Shown here: piece by piece, positions 7,480 to 15,948 of the stretch | Layout: each line of letters begins with the position of its first letter | Position numbering within the stretch: the stretch's first letter is position 1 | From: Roseateles sp. | GTDB taxonomy: Bacteria > Pseudomonadota > Gammaproteobacteria > Burkholderiales > Burkholderiaceae_C | NCBI RefSeq assembly: GCF_019237615.1 | Contig: NZ_JAFAGT010000032.1 | Location: 1 to 56,391, forward strand | Direction of reading: 5' to 3' | DNA length: 56,391 nucleotides | Position numbers and translations under genes: made by a program | The notes under the pieces: model-generated | Databases searched by the model: none | What the model was told of the DNA's origin: nothing | Seen by the model: only the letters and a program-made list of their open reading frames with translations

Positions 7480-7693
7480 GACGGCGCAGTGTGCCGGCCT
7501 GATGGCTTGGCCGCAGGCTGCAGCGCCAACTGATCAGCAGATTGATCCGCACGCCCGCCAGTCGGCGTGCGGTATGGTTCCGCCGGCCACCAATCCACTG
7601 GTCGGCATGATCGCGTCTCGCGCGTGCCGTGAGTTTCCCTGCCAGGGCGGTGCTCCGTCTTCTGCGGACCGAATCACCACCCCATCGACCTTC

Positions 7694-8293
7694 ATGAAAA
7701 AGCTCATCCAATCCCTGCGCGACCGCATGCCGGCCTGGGCCGACTGGCTCGACGTCCTGGTGCCCTTGATCGAGGTCACGCTCATCGGCCTGGCCGCCTG
7801 GCTGGTGATGCGGGTGGTCCGCCTGTTGATCCGCCGCGTCACGCGCACCTACGGGCTGCCGGTCAATGTCGCCGCGCTGTTCCTGCGCCTGGTGGCCGTG
7901 CTCGTGTATGGCGGCGCGCTGCTGTGGGCGCTGGAGCGGCTGGGCGTGTCGGGCGCGGTCCTCTGGACGGCGTTCACCGGGTTTGCGACGGTGGGGGCGG
8001 TCGCGTTCTTCGCCGCGTGGAGCGTGCTGTCCAACCTGTTCTGCACGCTGCTGATCTATGTCACCCGCGCCTTTCGCGTCGGCGACGTGGTGGAGTTGCT
8101 CGAAGCCGGCGACAAACCCGGGATGAAGGGCCGTGTGATGGACATCAATCTGGTCTACACCACGCTGCTCGAAAGCGGCGACGCGCAGAGCGGCACCAGC
8201 CTGCAGCTGCCCAACAGCCTGTTCTTCCAGCGCGTGCTGCGGCGCTGGCATGGCGGCGCGGCGCCGACGGAGGCCGAGCGGCCGCGCCCCTGA
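7694..8293 (+). CDS. Small MscS-type mechanosensitive channel
   Basis: 199 residues. Two N-terminal hydrophobic segments (about residues 20-45 and 55-80) are followed by a third, pore-type helix rich in Gly/Ala and the MscS beta domain (RAFRVGDVVEL, then GRVMDINLVYTTL). The family core is near 280 residues, so this version lacks most of the C-terminal vestibule domain and ends soon after PNSLFFQRV. It likely opens on hypo-osmotic tension. The ATG at 7694 is chosen because the membrane domain begins here; the frame is open further upstream over sequence unlike the family. Confidence 0.85.
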   Translation: MKKLIQSLRDRMPAWADWLDVLVPLIEVTLIGLAAWLVMRVVRLLIRRVTRTYGLPVNVAALFLRLVAVLVYGGALLWALERLGVSGAVLWTAFTGFATVGAVAFFAAWSVLSNLFCTLLIYVTRAFRVGDVVELLEAGDKPGMKGRVMDINLVYTTLLESGDAQSGTSLQLPNSLFFQRVLRRWHGGAAPTEAERPRP

Positions 8294-8394
8294 CGGGCGC
8301 CGGCCCCGGGCCGGACATGACTTTGCGCTCACGGGTGCGGCATGCCCAGAATGGGCTTGCCGTGACGGACCTTGGCTCCGTCACGCCGCTGCCC

Positions 8395-9759
8395 ATGCCC
8401 GCATCCCTGCTTACCGCCACCGACCAGATCGCTCCCGAGGCACTGCATGCCGCCTTCGGCCGGGCCTTCGCCGACTACGTCGCCGGCCCCTTCCAGCTGC
8501 CGCTGGCGCAATGGCCCGGCTTCCTGCGGCGCCAGGGCATAGACCTGGCATTGGGCCGGGCCGTGCTGGACGCGCCGGGCGGTGCGGTGCAGGCCTTCGC
8601 GCTGGTGGCGCCGCGGCCGGGCCTGGCGCGCTGGCGCCTCGCCACCATGGGGGCGCTGCCCGAGGCGCGCGGCAGCGGGGCGGCGGCGCAGCTGCTGCAG
8701 GACTTCGTGGTGCGCGGCCGCGCGGCCGGTCTCGCTGCGATGGAGCTTGAGGTTTTCGCGCAGAACGAGCGCGCCGTGCGGCTGTACCGGCGCCATGGCT
8801 TCGTCGAGCGCCATGTGTTGCAGGGCTGGCAGCGCGTGGCCGAGGCCGGCGGGGCGCAGGCGCCCGCCGCGGCGTTGGCCGTAGGCGCGGACGCCGCGCT
8901 GGCCTGGCTGCGCGAGGCCGAGGCGTGCATCACGGACCTGCCGCTGCAGTTCGGCGCCGACCTCGTCGCCGCGCTGCCGGCGGGCTGGACGGCCTGGCGC
9001 CAGGGCCGCGCGCAACTGGTGTTCAGCGGCGATGCGGAGGCCGGCCTGGTCGTGCGCTCGCTGATCGACCTGGACCCGGCGCAGCACGACGCCGAGGCCT
9101 TGCTGCGCGGGTTGCTGGCGGCCCATCCGGGCGTGCGCGTCAGCGCGCCGGCGCTGCAGCGGCCCGACCTCGGTGGCGCCGCGCTGCGCCGTTGCGGCTT
9201 CGCGCCAGAGGCGCTGCACCAGTTCATCATGCGGCGCGACCTGGCCGGGCCGCTGGTCCGCGACGAGGCGCCGGCCGACCGGCCCGCCGTCGCGGCGCTG
9301 ATCACTGCGGCCTTCCGCGACCACCCTTTCAGCCGGCACGACGAGGCGCGGATCCTGCAGCGGCTGGACGAGCACGGCGCGCTGACGCTGTCGCTCGTGG
9401 CGTGCGATCCGGCCAGCGGCGAACCCATCGCCCACCTGGCGTTCTCGCCGGTGCGCATCGCCGGGCAGGACCTCGGCTGGCTGGGCCTGGGCCCGCTGGC
9501 CGTGCGGCCCGACCGACAGCGCCAGGGCGTGGGTCGGACGCTGGTGGAGGCCGGCCTGGCGCGCCTGCGCGTGGTGGGGGCGGCGGGCTGCGTGCTGCTG
9601 GGCGACCCGGCCTACTATGCGCGCTTCGGCTTCCGCGCCGGGTCCGGCCTGGTGCTGCCCGGCGTGCCGGCCTCGCATTTCCAGGCGCTGCGGCTGGACG
9701 AGGCGCGCGCGCTGCCGGCCGGCACGGTGAGCTACGACGAGGCCTTCGGCGCGGGCTGA
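8395..9759 (+). CDS. Double GNAT acetyltransferase fusion
   Basis: About 454 residues holding two GCN5-related N-acetyltransferase domains. The N-terminal one has ARGSGAAAQLL (acetyl-CoA loop) and ELEVFAQNERAVRLYRRHGF. The C-terminal one has VRPDRQRQGVGRTLV and DPAYYARFGF, very like YhbS. A less conserved region of about 150 residues with ITDLPLQFGADLV lies between them. Substrates are unknown. The start is uncertain: ATG at 8317, GTG at 8362 and ATG at 8395 are all in frame without a good ribosome site; I took 8395 because the domain begins just after. It ends 29 bases from a convergent regulator gene. Confidence 0.75.
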   Translation: MPASLLTATDQIAPEALHAAFGRAFADYVAGPFQLPLAQWPGFLRRQGIDLALGRAVLDAPGGAVQAFALVAPRPGLARWRLATMGALPEARGSGAAAQLLQDFVVRGRAAGLAAMELEVFAQNERAVRLYRRHGFVERHVLQGWQRVAEAGGAQAPAAALAVGADAALAWLREAEACITDLPLQFGADLVAALPAGWTAWRQGRAQLVFSGDAEAGLVVRSLIDLDPAQHDAEALLRGLLAAHPGVRVSAPALQRPDLGGAALRRCGFAPEALHQFIMRRDLAGPLVRDEAPADRPAVAALITAAFRDHPFSRHDEARILQRLDEHGALTLSLVACDPASGEPIAHLAFSPVRIAGQDLGWLGLGPLAVRPDRQRQGVGRTLVEAGLARLRVVGAAGCVLLGDPAYYARFGFRAGSGLVLPGVPASHFQALRLDEARALPAGTVSYDEAFGAG

Positions 9760-9788
9760 GGACGGCGCGATCGCAAGCTGCGGCCGGG

Positions 9789-10427
9789 TCAGTGCTCGTC
9801 GAGGCTGATCATCCCTTCGCGGAGGGCCCATTTCACGAGGCCCGCGATGTCGTTCAGGCCTAGCTTCTTCATCAGCCGGCTGCGGTAGGTGTCCACGGAT
9901 TTGGGGCTGAGGTGCAAGGCCTCGCCGATGGCGCTGCTGGTGGCGCCCTGGGCCACCAGCAGCAGGATCTGGCGCTCGCGCGGCGACAGCGCCTCCCCAT
10001 CCGTGCCGCCGCCCTCGGTCAGCGCGGAGGCGGCGAACTCGGCCGCCTGCGGGCTGAGGAAGCGCCCGCCTGCGGCTACCGTCTCCACCGCCTGCAACAG
10101 CTCGGAGCTGGCCGAACCCTTGAGCAGATAGCCACGGGCACCCAGGCGCAGCGCCTCCGTGACGTGGCGGGGCTGGTCTGACATGGTCAGCACGATGACG
10201 CGCAGCGCCATGCCGCGCTTGTTCAACTCGGCCAGCAGCTCCAGGCCCGAGCGCTGGCCCAGGCGCAGGTCCAGCAGCACGACGTCGGGGTCGAGCCGGC
10301 CGAGGTCGGCCAGCGCCGGCGTGGGGCCGGCGGCCTCGCCGATGACCTCGTGGCCAGCCACTTCCAGCACGACGCGCAGGCCGTCGCGCATGATGGCGTG
10401 GTCATCGATCAGGTAGATGCGGCTCAT
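9789..10427 (-). CDS. NarL/LuxR-type response regulator (orphan)
   Basis: 212 residues: a receiver domain with DD near residue 8-9, phospho-acceptor Asp in VVLLDLRLG, Thr in LTMSDQ and Lys in YLLKG, then a LuxR helix-turn-helix (LSPRERQILLLVAQG, SPKSVDTYRSRLMKKL). It should bind DNA after phosphorylation by a histidine kinase, but no intact kinase is adjacent. Its start overlaps, by ATGA, a short frame that may be the remains of one. The PAS chemoreceptor lies upstream on the same strand, so the two may share signals or transcript. Confidence 0.9.
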   Translation of the reverse strand: MSRIYLIDDHAIMRDGLRVVLEVAGHEVIGEAAGPTPALADLGRLDPDVVLLDLRLGQRSGLELLAELNKRGMALRVIVLTMSDQPRHVTEALRLGARGYLLKGSASSELLQAVETVAAGGRFLSPQAAEFAASALTEGGGTDGEALSPRERQILLLVAQGATSSAIGEALHLSPKSVDTYRSRLMKKLGLNDIAGLVKWALREGMISLDEH

Positions 10428-10639
10428 CGTTGCGGTGGTCCTCCCAGGTCAGGGCCGCGATGGTGCCATGGCCCGGCAAGGCGGCGACGGGCAGGCGCGG
10501 GCATCAGGCGCGCGCGGCCCATGCCGTCCGCCGTCAGCTGCTGCACCTGTATGACGGCGCCGCGCAGCGACGGCTGCAGCCGTGGCGTCAGGTCAGCCGG
10601 GCGGCGGGGGGAGGTAGGTGCACCCTTCGCGCCGCACAC
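10424..10639 (-). pseudogene. Short frame coupled to the regulator; possible kinase remnant
   Basis: A 71-codon frame whose stop overlaps the response-regulator start as ATGA, the usual junction between a sensor kinase and a NarL regulator. The product is not recognisable. In a neighbouring frame the last 25 codons read ALPGHGTIAALTWED, reminiscent of the final strands of a kinase ATPase domain. A frameshifted and deleted kinase tail would explain both. The kinase boxes (H, N, G) are absent. Weak evidence. Confidence 0.25.
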
Positions 10640-10685
10640 CGTCCCGCCAGGCGGGAAGGAGCTCCTGCGGGCGGGCGGGCCGGGC

Positions 10686-12290
10686 TCATGCGGTCACGGC
10701 GGCGCCGCTGTTCAGCCGGAACACCCGCACCGACTGCGTCACCAGCTCGGCGCGGTGGGCCAGCGAGATGGCCGACGCCGACAGCTGCTCGACCAGGGCC
10801 GAGTTCTGCTGCGTGAAGCCGTCGATGCTGGACACGTTGCCGTTGAGCTCGCCGATGCCGCCGCTCTGCTGCTGCACGGCGACGCTGATGCGGCCGATGA
10901 GCTCGTTCATGCGGTCCACCGCGGTCTCGGCCTCCTTGGCCGAGCGCCCGGTGTCGGCCACGATGCGCACGCCCTCCTCGACGCGTGCGCGCGAGTCCTC
11001 GGCCAGCTTCTTGATCTCCTGCGCGGCCTCGCGGGTGCGGCCTGCCAGCATGCGCACCTCGGACGCCACCACCGCGAAGCCGCGGCCCGTCTCGCCCGCC
11101 CGCGCCGCCTCGACGGCCGCGTTCAGCGCCAGGATGTTGGTCTGGAACGAGATGCCGTCGATGACGGCGACGATCTCGTTGATGCGCATCGTCGCCTCGC
11201 GCACGGCGTCCATGCGCTGGCTGGCGGCCACGCTGGTGCTGCCAGTGTGGCGCGCGGCGGCGGCCGTGTCGCGGGCCAGGCTGCTGGCCTGCGAGGCGCC
11301 GTCGGCCGTGTGCTTGACGGTGGCGGCCACCTGTTCCAGCGCCGTGGCGGCCTGCTGCAGGCTGCCGGCCTGCTGCTCGGTGCGCCGGCCCAGGTCTTCG
11401 CCGCCCGCGGCGATCTCGGAGCAGGCCAGGTTGACGCCGTCCACCTCGCGGCGCACGTCGCCGATGACGGCCTGCAGGTTGACCTTGAGCTGGGCCAGCG
11501 CCCGCAACAGTCGGCCCTGGGTGCCGCCGCTGCGGGCCTGCAGGTCTTGCGTCAGGTCGCCCGAGGCCAGGCGTTCGGCGGCCAGCGTCGCCTCGACGAG
11601 GGCGCGGTCGCCGCGCGTGCGCAGCCAGGCCAGCAGCGGCAGCATGGTGAGCGCGGCGCCGCCAAGGGCGGCGACGTCAGGGCGCAGGCCCAGCGCGCCC
11701 ACCGCCGCCATGGCCACGGCGCCAGCCGCCGTGCCTGCGGCCAGCATGGCACCACCCTCCTGCAGCAGCGAGGCGTGGCGGACCAGGCGGCTGCCGATGC
11801 CCGGCCAGCCGGCGCGCTGCAGCGCGCCCTTGTGCAGGCGCGTCGCCAGCCTGGGGGACTTGCCGCCGCCGGCGGCGCGGTATTCCTCGCGCATCCGCGC
11901 GTACAGCGCCTCGGCGCCGCGTACCTCCTCGCGGCCGGGCTTGGTGCGCACCGACATGTAGCCGCAGATGCCGCGGCCGTCGCGCACCGGCGTGACATTG
12001 GCCCGCACCCAGTAGAAATCACCGTTCTTGCGGCGGTTCTTGACCAGGGCCGTCCACGGCTCGCCGTCCTTCAGCGTGGCCCACATGTCGCGGAAGGCCT
12101 CGGCCGGCATGTCCGGGTGGCGGATCAGGTTGTGCGGCTGGCCCAGCAGCTCGTCACGGTCGAAGCCGCTGGCGGCGATGAAGGCCGGGTTGCAGTAGGT
12201 GATACGGCTTTGCAGGTCGGTCGTCGACACCAGGGGCGCGTCGGCACTGATCTCGTACTCCTGCTGGGTCACCGGTCCGTTGTCGCGCAT
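10686..12290 (-). CDS. PAS-domain methyl-accepting chemotaxis protein (Aer-like)
   Basis: 534 residues. An N-terminal PAS domain (about 10-125, with ITYCNPAFIAASGF and KNRRKNGDFYWVRANV) resembles the Aer redox/energy sensor, so the signal may be sensed in the cytoplasm through a cofactor. Two hydrophobic segments near 185-225 anchor it with almost no periplasmic loop. A HAMP-like linker and a long coiled-coil signalling domain follow, with the conserved hairpin tip around EIVAVIDGISFQTNILALN and GRGFAVVASEVR. It would control CheA/CheW. The ATG at 12290 is preceded by a purine-rich GAGGAAAAG. No che genes are in the window. Confidence 0.92.
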   Translation of the reverse strand: MRDNGPVTQQEYEISADAPLVSTTDLQSRITYCNPAFIAASGFDRDELLGQPHNLIRHPDMPAEAFRDMWATLKDGEPWTALVKNRRKNGDFYWVRANVTPVRDGRGICGYMSVRTKPGREEVRGAEALYARMREEYRAAGGGKSPRLATRLHKGALQRAGWPGIGSRLVRHASLLQEGGAMLAAGTAAGAVAMAAVGALGLRPDVAALGGAALTMLPLLAWLRTRGDRALVEATLAAERLASGDLTQDLQARSGGTQGRLLRALAQLKVNLQAVIGDVRREVDGVNLACSEIAAGGEDLGRRTEQQAGSLQQAATALEQVAATVKHTADGASQASSLARDTAAAARHTGSTSVAASQRMDAVREATMRINEIVAVIDGISFQTNILALNAAVEAARAGETGRGFAVVASEVRMLAGRTREAAQEIKKLAEDSRARVEEGVRIVADTGRSAKEAETAVDRMNELIGRISVAVQQQSGGIGELNGNVSSIDGFTQQNSALVEQLSASAISLAHRAELVTQSVRVFRLNSGAAVTA

Positions 12291-12710
12291 GCTTGTCTTT
12301 CTTTTCCTCGGGGCATTGCGGCAATGTCGGGCAAGACCTGTCGCGGCGGTGTAGGGGATTCTTGTGCGCTGCTGTCGGGGATGCGGGAAACCCCGGATGA
12401 CTCCCTCGCGCTGGCGCCCCCTGGGGCTTGCTGGCGGGCGATGCATCAGCGGGCGCCGCCGCGCTTCCTTGTCTACATCACAGGGGCGCTGGGGCCATCA
12501 GATTTCAACGCTGCCCCGTCCGGACCGGTACGCTTGGCTTGACCGCGGCTGCTTCGTGTTCCGACGGGTTGAGAGGGAGCTCTCCTTCTGCCATGCCTGG
12601 CCGTAGCGCAGGGAAACGCCCTTTTCCGGCGGCGACCAGCTGCAGGACACCTACGCATCGCGGTGCGACCGGATCAGCGAGGTGCTAGGGGTAGAGCGTG
12701 TCGCCGCGCA
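12291..12710. other. Intergenic region without a recognised gene
   Basis: 420 bases between the chemoreceptor start and the stop of the HTH gene. No frame resembles a protein family, and no HipA-type toxin gene is present despite the antitoxin-like neighbour. It contains GC-rich patches (for example GCGCCCCCTGGGGC near 12416) that look like the short interspersed repeats common in this group. The chemoreceptor promoter is presumably here, but no clear sigma-70 or sigma-28 box stands out. Confidence 0.35.
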
Positions 12711-13079
12711 TCAGGTTGGCTTGCTCTGCCGGCGGAGTCGAGCTTCAGCGGATGCTTGAGCACGGGCCCGTCCCAAGTCGACCGCCGCCCGGACCTCCAT
12801 CTCGATCGCGCCTCGATCGAACTCCGGCGCTGCGAGCTTCCCGAGTTCGTCGTCGCGCTGGAGCAGCCAGAGCGCCGATGCAACGATGCCGAGGCTGACG
12901 GTCGGGTCACCGGACTCGAGGCGCAGCAGCGTTGGCACCGTCACGCCCATGCGCTTGGCCCAGGTCTTCAGCGACTCTTTGCGACGCAGTCGGGCCACAG
13001 CCAGGTCCGCACCGAGCTTGTCTAGCGCGGCGATAGTGGATGGCGGCAGCTGTTGGATGGCGCGAGCAGGCTTCGGCAT
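12711..13079 (-). CDS. XRE-family regulator, orphan HipB-like antitoxin
   Basis: 122 residues. A helix-turn-helix (about 25-75: ARLRRKESLKTWAKRMGV, then TLLRLESGDPTVSLGI) is followed by an acidic-basic tail. The layout resembles the antitoxin partner of HipA-type kinases in Burkholderiales. No hipA lies beside it on either strand, so it is either a solitary regulator or a toxin-antitoxin remnant. The ATG at 13079 is chosen over one 9 codons upstream because the conserved part starts there. Its start codon sits inside one arm of a 12-bp inverted repeat, suggesting autorepression. Surrounding sequence is poorer in GC than the neighbours. Confidence 0.75.
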   Translation of the reverse strand: MPKPARAIQQLPPSTIAALDKLGADLAVARLRRKESLKTWAKRMGVTVPTLLRLESGDPTVSLGIVASALWLLQRDDELGKLAAPEFDRGAIEMEVRAAVDLGRARAQASAEARLRRQSKPT

Positions 13080-13129
13080 GCAAATAGAATTTATCGAAAA
13101 TGCCATAACAGGGCAACTCTATTTGCATG
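13077..13129. repeat. 12-bp perfect inverted repeat over the start of the HTH gene
   Basis: CATGCAAATAGA at 13077-13088 is exactly repeated in inverted orientation at 13118-13129, with a 29-base spacer. The left arm contains the start codon of the XRE gene on the minus strand. The AT-rich spacer could hold its promoter. Paired half-sites separated by about four helical turns (41 bp centre to centre) suit a dimeric repressor binding twice on one face of the DNA; the repressor identity is inferred. Confidence 0.65.
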
Positions 13130-13355
13130 TTCGGCGAGCGCAACTGGTCGACTTGGGAATGGGCGGTCCGATGGGAACGCGCAGGGCTTGAGAGGTGCAG
13201 TCGCAAAGTATCTGGCGCGCTACGCCAATTGCCGCTCGGAGCTATCGGTAGCGTTGGCCATATCTGCCACGCGACGGAGATCATCCACTGCGCAGCACCA
13301 CTTGGGTGTCGCCCCCGGCGACGCTCAGACCCAGCAAGGGAAACGCGTAGACAAG

Positions 13356-13388
13356 CAAAAAGGCCCGCAGCCATTGGGCTGCGGGCCT
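13356..13388 (-). terminator. Intrinsic terminator of ssb
   Basis: On the minus strand a perfect 12-bp stem (AGGCCCGCAGCC and its complement, 4-base loop) runs into five T. It lies 26 bases past the ssb stop codon. Strong rho-independent terminator. Confidence 0.88.
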
Positions 13389-13413
13389 GATGTTGACAGA
13401 CGACCTGTAGGTT

Positions 13414-13959
13414 CTAGAACGGGATGTCGTCGTCCATGTCATCGAAGCCGGTCGAGGCTTTGGGCGCCGGAGCCGGGGCGCGCTGCGGGGCCGGGCGGGG
13501 CGCTGCAGGACGCGCTGCCGGGCGACCGCCGCCTTCCATGTCGTCGCCGCCGCGGCTGTATCCACCACCACCACCAGCGCCACGGCTGTAACCGCCACCA
13601 CCGCCTTCGTCACCGCCGCCGCCATCACGGCCGCCCAGCAGCTGCATCTCCTGGGCAATGATTTCGGTCGTGTACGTGTCGCGGCCTTCCTTGTCCTGCC
13701 ACTTGCGGGTCTTCAGGCGGCCTTCGACGTACAGCGGGCGACCCTTCTTGACGTACTCGCCGACGATCTCGGCCAGGCGGTCGTTGAACACGACGCGGTG
13801 CCATTCGGTCTCTTCCTGGCGCTCGCCGGTCTCGCGGTTCTTCCAGTTGCGGGTCGTCGCCAGGCTGAGGGTGACCCAGGCGCCGCCACTGGGGTTGTAG
13901 CGGACCTCGGGGTCTTTGCCGACGTTGCCGATGATGATGACTTTGTTGACGCTGGCCAT
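13414..13959 (-). CDS. ssb: Single-stranded DNA-binding protein
   Basis: 181 residues. The OB-fold occupies about 1-110 ([18 protein letters not shown], then [14 protein letters not shown]). A Gly-rich disordered linker with two copies of a GGGGYSRG-type unit and a Pro/Ala/Arg-rich segment follows, ending in the acidic tip DDDIPF that docks replication and repair partners. It coats single-stranded DNA as a tetramer. The ATG at 13959 begins the canonical N terminus. It is transcribed divergently from the sensor kinase gene 157 bases away and has its own terminator. Confidence 0.97.
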   Translation of the reverse strand: MASVNKVIIIGNVGKDPEVRYNPSGGAWVTLSLATTRNWKNRETGERQEETEWHRVVFNDRLAEIVGEYVKKGRPLYVEGRLKTRKWQDKEGRDTYTTEIIAQEMQLLGGRDGGGGDEGGGGGYSRGAGGGGGYSRGGDDMEGGGRPAARPAAPRPAPQRAPAPAPKASTGFDDMDDDIPF

Positions 13960-14116
13960 GACGCTCGTCCGAATTCGATGGGGAAGGGGATGAATTATGC
14001 CGGCCGACCCCGCCTGGGCGGTCAGCAGCACCTCGCAGACCGCATCCTGCACCCAGGAGCCCGCACTTCGTCTCCCCGTCTGTCGCCCGGGCGGCCAGTC
14101 TCCCTAAGATGAAGCC

Positions 14117-15208
14117 ATGAACACTCTGGCCCCTCGCACCCGCAACGCCCGCCTCTGGCTGGCCTACGCCGGCTGCTGCGCACTGGCCTGGTGCCTGTTC
14201 GTGCTGGCCGGCAGCGAGTTCGACCGCGGCCTGGACCCGTTCTGGCTGGCCGTCTACCAGGCCACCACCATGCTCTGGGCGCCCATGCTGCTGGGCATCG
14301 CCGTCTGGCCGCTGGCGCGCCGCCTGCATGCGGGCGATGCCGGCCCGGCCGCGACGGCGCTGGCCCATGTGCTGGCGGCGCTGGCCTTTGCGGCGCTGTG
14401 GCAGGCGGGCGAGTTCGCCGTCAACACCTGGCTGTTCGGCACCGACCATGCGGGCGCGGTGCTGCTGGCCGGGCTGCTGTGGCGCTCGGTCTGGGGCGTC
14501 GTCGTCTACGCCACCATCGCCACCGCATTCACGGCCGTGCTGCAGGCGCGGGCGGCGCGCGCCGCGGCCGTGGCCACGGCCCAGGCCGAGAGCGCGCTGG
14601 CCAAGGCCGAGCTGTCGGCCATCAGCGGCAAGCTCAACCCGCATTTCCTGTTCAACACGCTGAACTCGCTGATCGCGCTGACCCGCAAGGACCCCGCCGC
14701 CGCGGAGGCCGCGCTGCTGAAGTTCGCGTCCATGCTGCGCTATGTGCTGGACACCAAGCGCGGTGCCGAGGACCGCGTGATGCTGTCCGACGAGATCGAC
14801 TTCCTGCGTGACTACCTGGCGCTGGAGGCGCTGCGCCTGGGCCCGCGGCTGCGCGTGGACTGGGAACTGGAGGAACGCGTGCTGGCCGACGAACTGCCGC
14901 CGCTGACGCTGCAGCCGCTGGTCGAGAACTCCATCCTGCACGCCGTCGCGCCGCGCAAGGGCGGCGGCCGCGTGACCATCACCGCGCGCCGCAACGCGCT
15001 CAACCATGGCCTGGACCTGGCCGTCGCCGACGACGGCCCGGGCTGTGAGCCCGAGGCGCTGGAGCCCAGGCCCGGCCAGCGCCGAGGCGTAGGCCTTGCG
15101 GCGCTGAAGAAGCGCTTCGCGCTGGACTACGACGGCCAGGCGCGCCTGCGCATCCACACGGCCCCCGGCGCGGGCTTCCGCGTCGACCTCTTCATTCCAC
15201 AGACATGA
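14117..15208 (+). CDS. LytS/YehU-type sensor histidine kinase
   Basis: 363 residues. Four hydrophobic segments in the first 150 residues form a membrane sensor with little extracytoplasmic sequence. The kinase core has the His box of the His_kinase (LytS) family, SGKLNPHFLFNTLNSL, the N box LQPLVENSILHA and the G box VADDGPG. Its stop overlaps the start of the LytTR regulator by ATGA, so the two form a cognate pair. Signal unknown; the third gene of the unit encodes an exported beta-helix-like protein, which points to an envelope role. Confidence 0.92.
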   Translation: MNTLAPRTRNARLWLAYAGCCALAWCLFVLAGSEFDRGLDPFWLAVYQATTMLWAPMLLGIAVWPLARRLHAGDAGPAATALAHVLAALAFAALWQAGEFAVNTWLFGTDHAGAVLLAGLLWRSVWGVVVYATIATAFTAVLQARAARAAAVATAQAESALAKAELSAISGKLNPHFLFNTLNSLIALTRKDPAAAEAALLKFASMLRYVLDTKRGAEDRVMLSDEIDFLRDYLALEALRLGPRLRVDWELEERVLADELPPLTLQPLVENSILHAVAPRKGGGRVTITARRNALNHGLDLAVADDGPGCEPEALEPRPGQRRGVGLAALKKRFALDYDGQARLRIHTAPGAGFRVDLFIPQT

Positions 15209-15948
15209 GCAACACCACCGTTCTGATCGCCGAGGACGAGCACCTGGCCGCCGAGGCGCTGGCCGACTGGGTCAGGGCCACGCCGGGCCTACAACTGGTG
15301 GCCGTCTGCGAGGACGGCGAGGATGCGCTGGCACAGATCCGCGCCCTCAAGCCCGCCCTGGTGCTGACCGACATCCAGATGCCCGGCCTGACCGGCCTGC
15401 AGGTGGTGCAAGCGCTGCAGGGCGATGCCCACCAGCCGCGCATCATCTTCACGACGGCCTACGACCAGCATGCGCTGACGGCCTTCGAGCTGCATGCGGT
15501 GGACTACCTGCTCAAGCCCTTCTCGCGCGAGCGCTTCGACGAGGCGGTGGCCCATGCGCTGCGCGACGCCGCGCCCAGCGCCGCCGATGTGGCGCAGGCG
15601 CTGGGGGCGCCGGCAGACGCGCCGCTGACCCGGCTGCTGGTGCGCGACCAGGGCAAGATCTTCCCGCTGCAGGTGGACGCCATCGAGTGCCTGCGCTCGG
15701 ACAACAAGTACACCGCCATCACCAGCAAGGGCCGCAGCTTCCTGGTGCGCCTGCCCATCGCCGACTTCGAGACGCGGCTGGACCCGACCCGCTTCCTGCG
15801 CGTACAGCGCGGCTGCATCGTCAACCTGGACTTCGTCGAAAGCATGACGCCCGACGAGAACTCGCAGCTTGTCGTGCAGCTGCGCGATGGCACGCGCATC
15901 ACCGCCAACCGCGAGGTGTCCAAGATGTTGAGGGAGCAGTCGCTATGA
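15205..15948 (+). CDS. LytTR-family response regulator
   Basis: 247 residues. The receiver domain (about 1-125) has EDE near the N terminus, Asp in LVLTDIQMPG and Lys in YLLKPFSRERF. The C-terminal LytTR DNA-binding domain has IECLRSDNKYTAI and FLRVQRGCIVNLDFV, ending with the ANREVSKML helix. LytTR regulators bind direct repeats near -35 boxes. The gene is ATGA-coupled to both the kinase before it and the head-GIN gene after it, so the three make one translational unit. Confidence 0.93.
   Translation: MSNTTVLIAEDEHLAAEALADWVRATPGLQLVAVCEDGEDALAQIRALKPALVLTDIQMPGLTGLQVVQALQGDAHQPRIIFTTAYDQHALTAFELHAVDYLLKPFSRERFDEAVAHALRDAAPSAADVAQALGAPADAPLTRLLVRDQGKIFPLQVDAIECLRSDNKYTAITSKGRSFLVRLPIADFETRLDPTRFLRVQRGCIVNLDFVESMTPDENSQLVVQLRDGTRITANREVSKMLREQSL

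Noticed and set aside
13127-13390. A short plus-strand frame starting in the right arm of the inverted repeat
   Set aside because: The mirrored ATG is a consequence of the repeat. The frame has no ribosome site or recognisable product and runs into the ssb terminator.
13414-13640. Tandem Gly-rich repeat in the ssb gene
   Set aside because: Low-complexity linker normal for betaproteobacterial SSB proteins, not a mobile or regulatory repeat.
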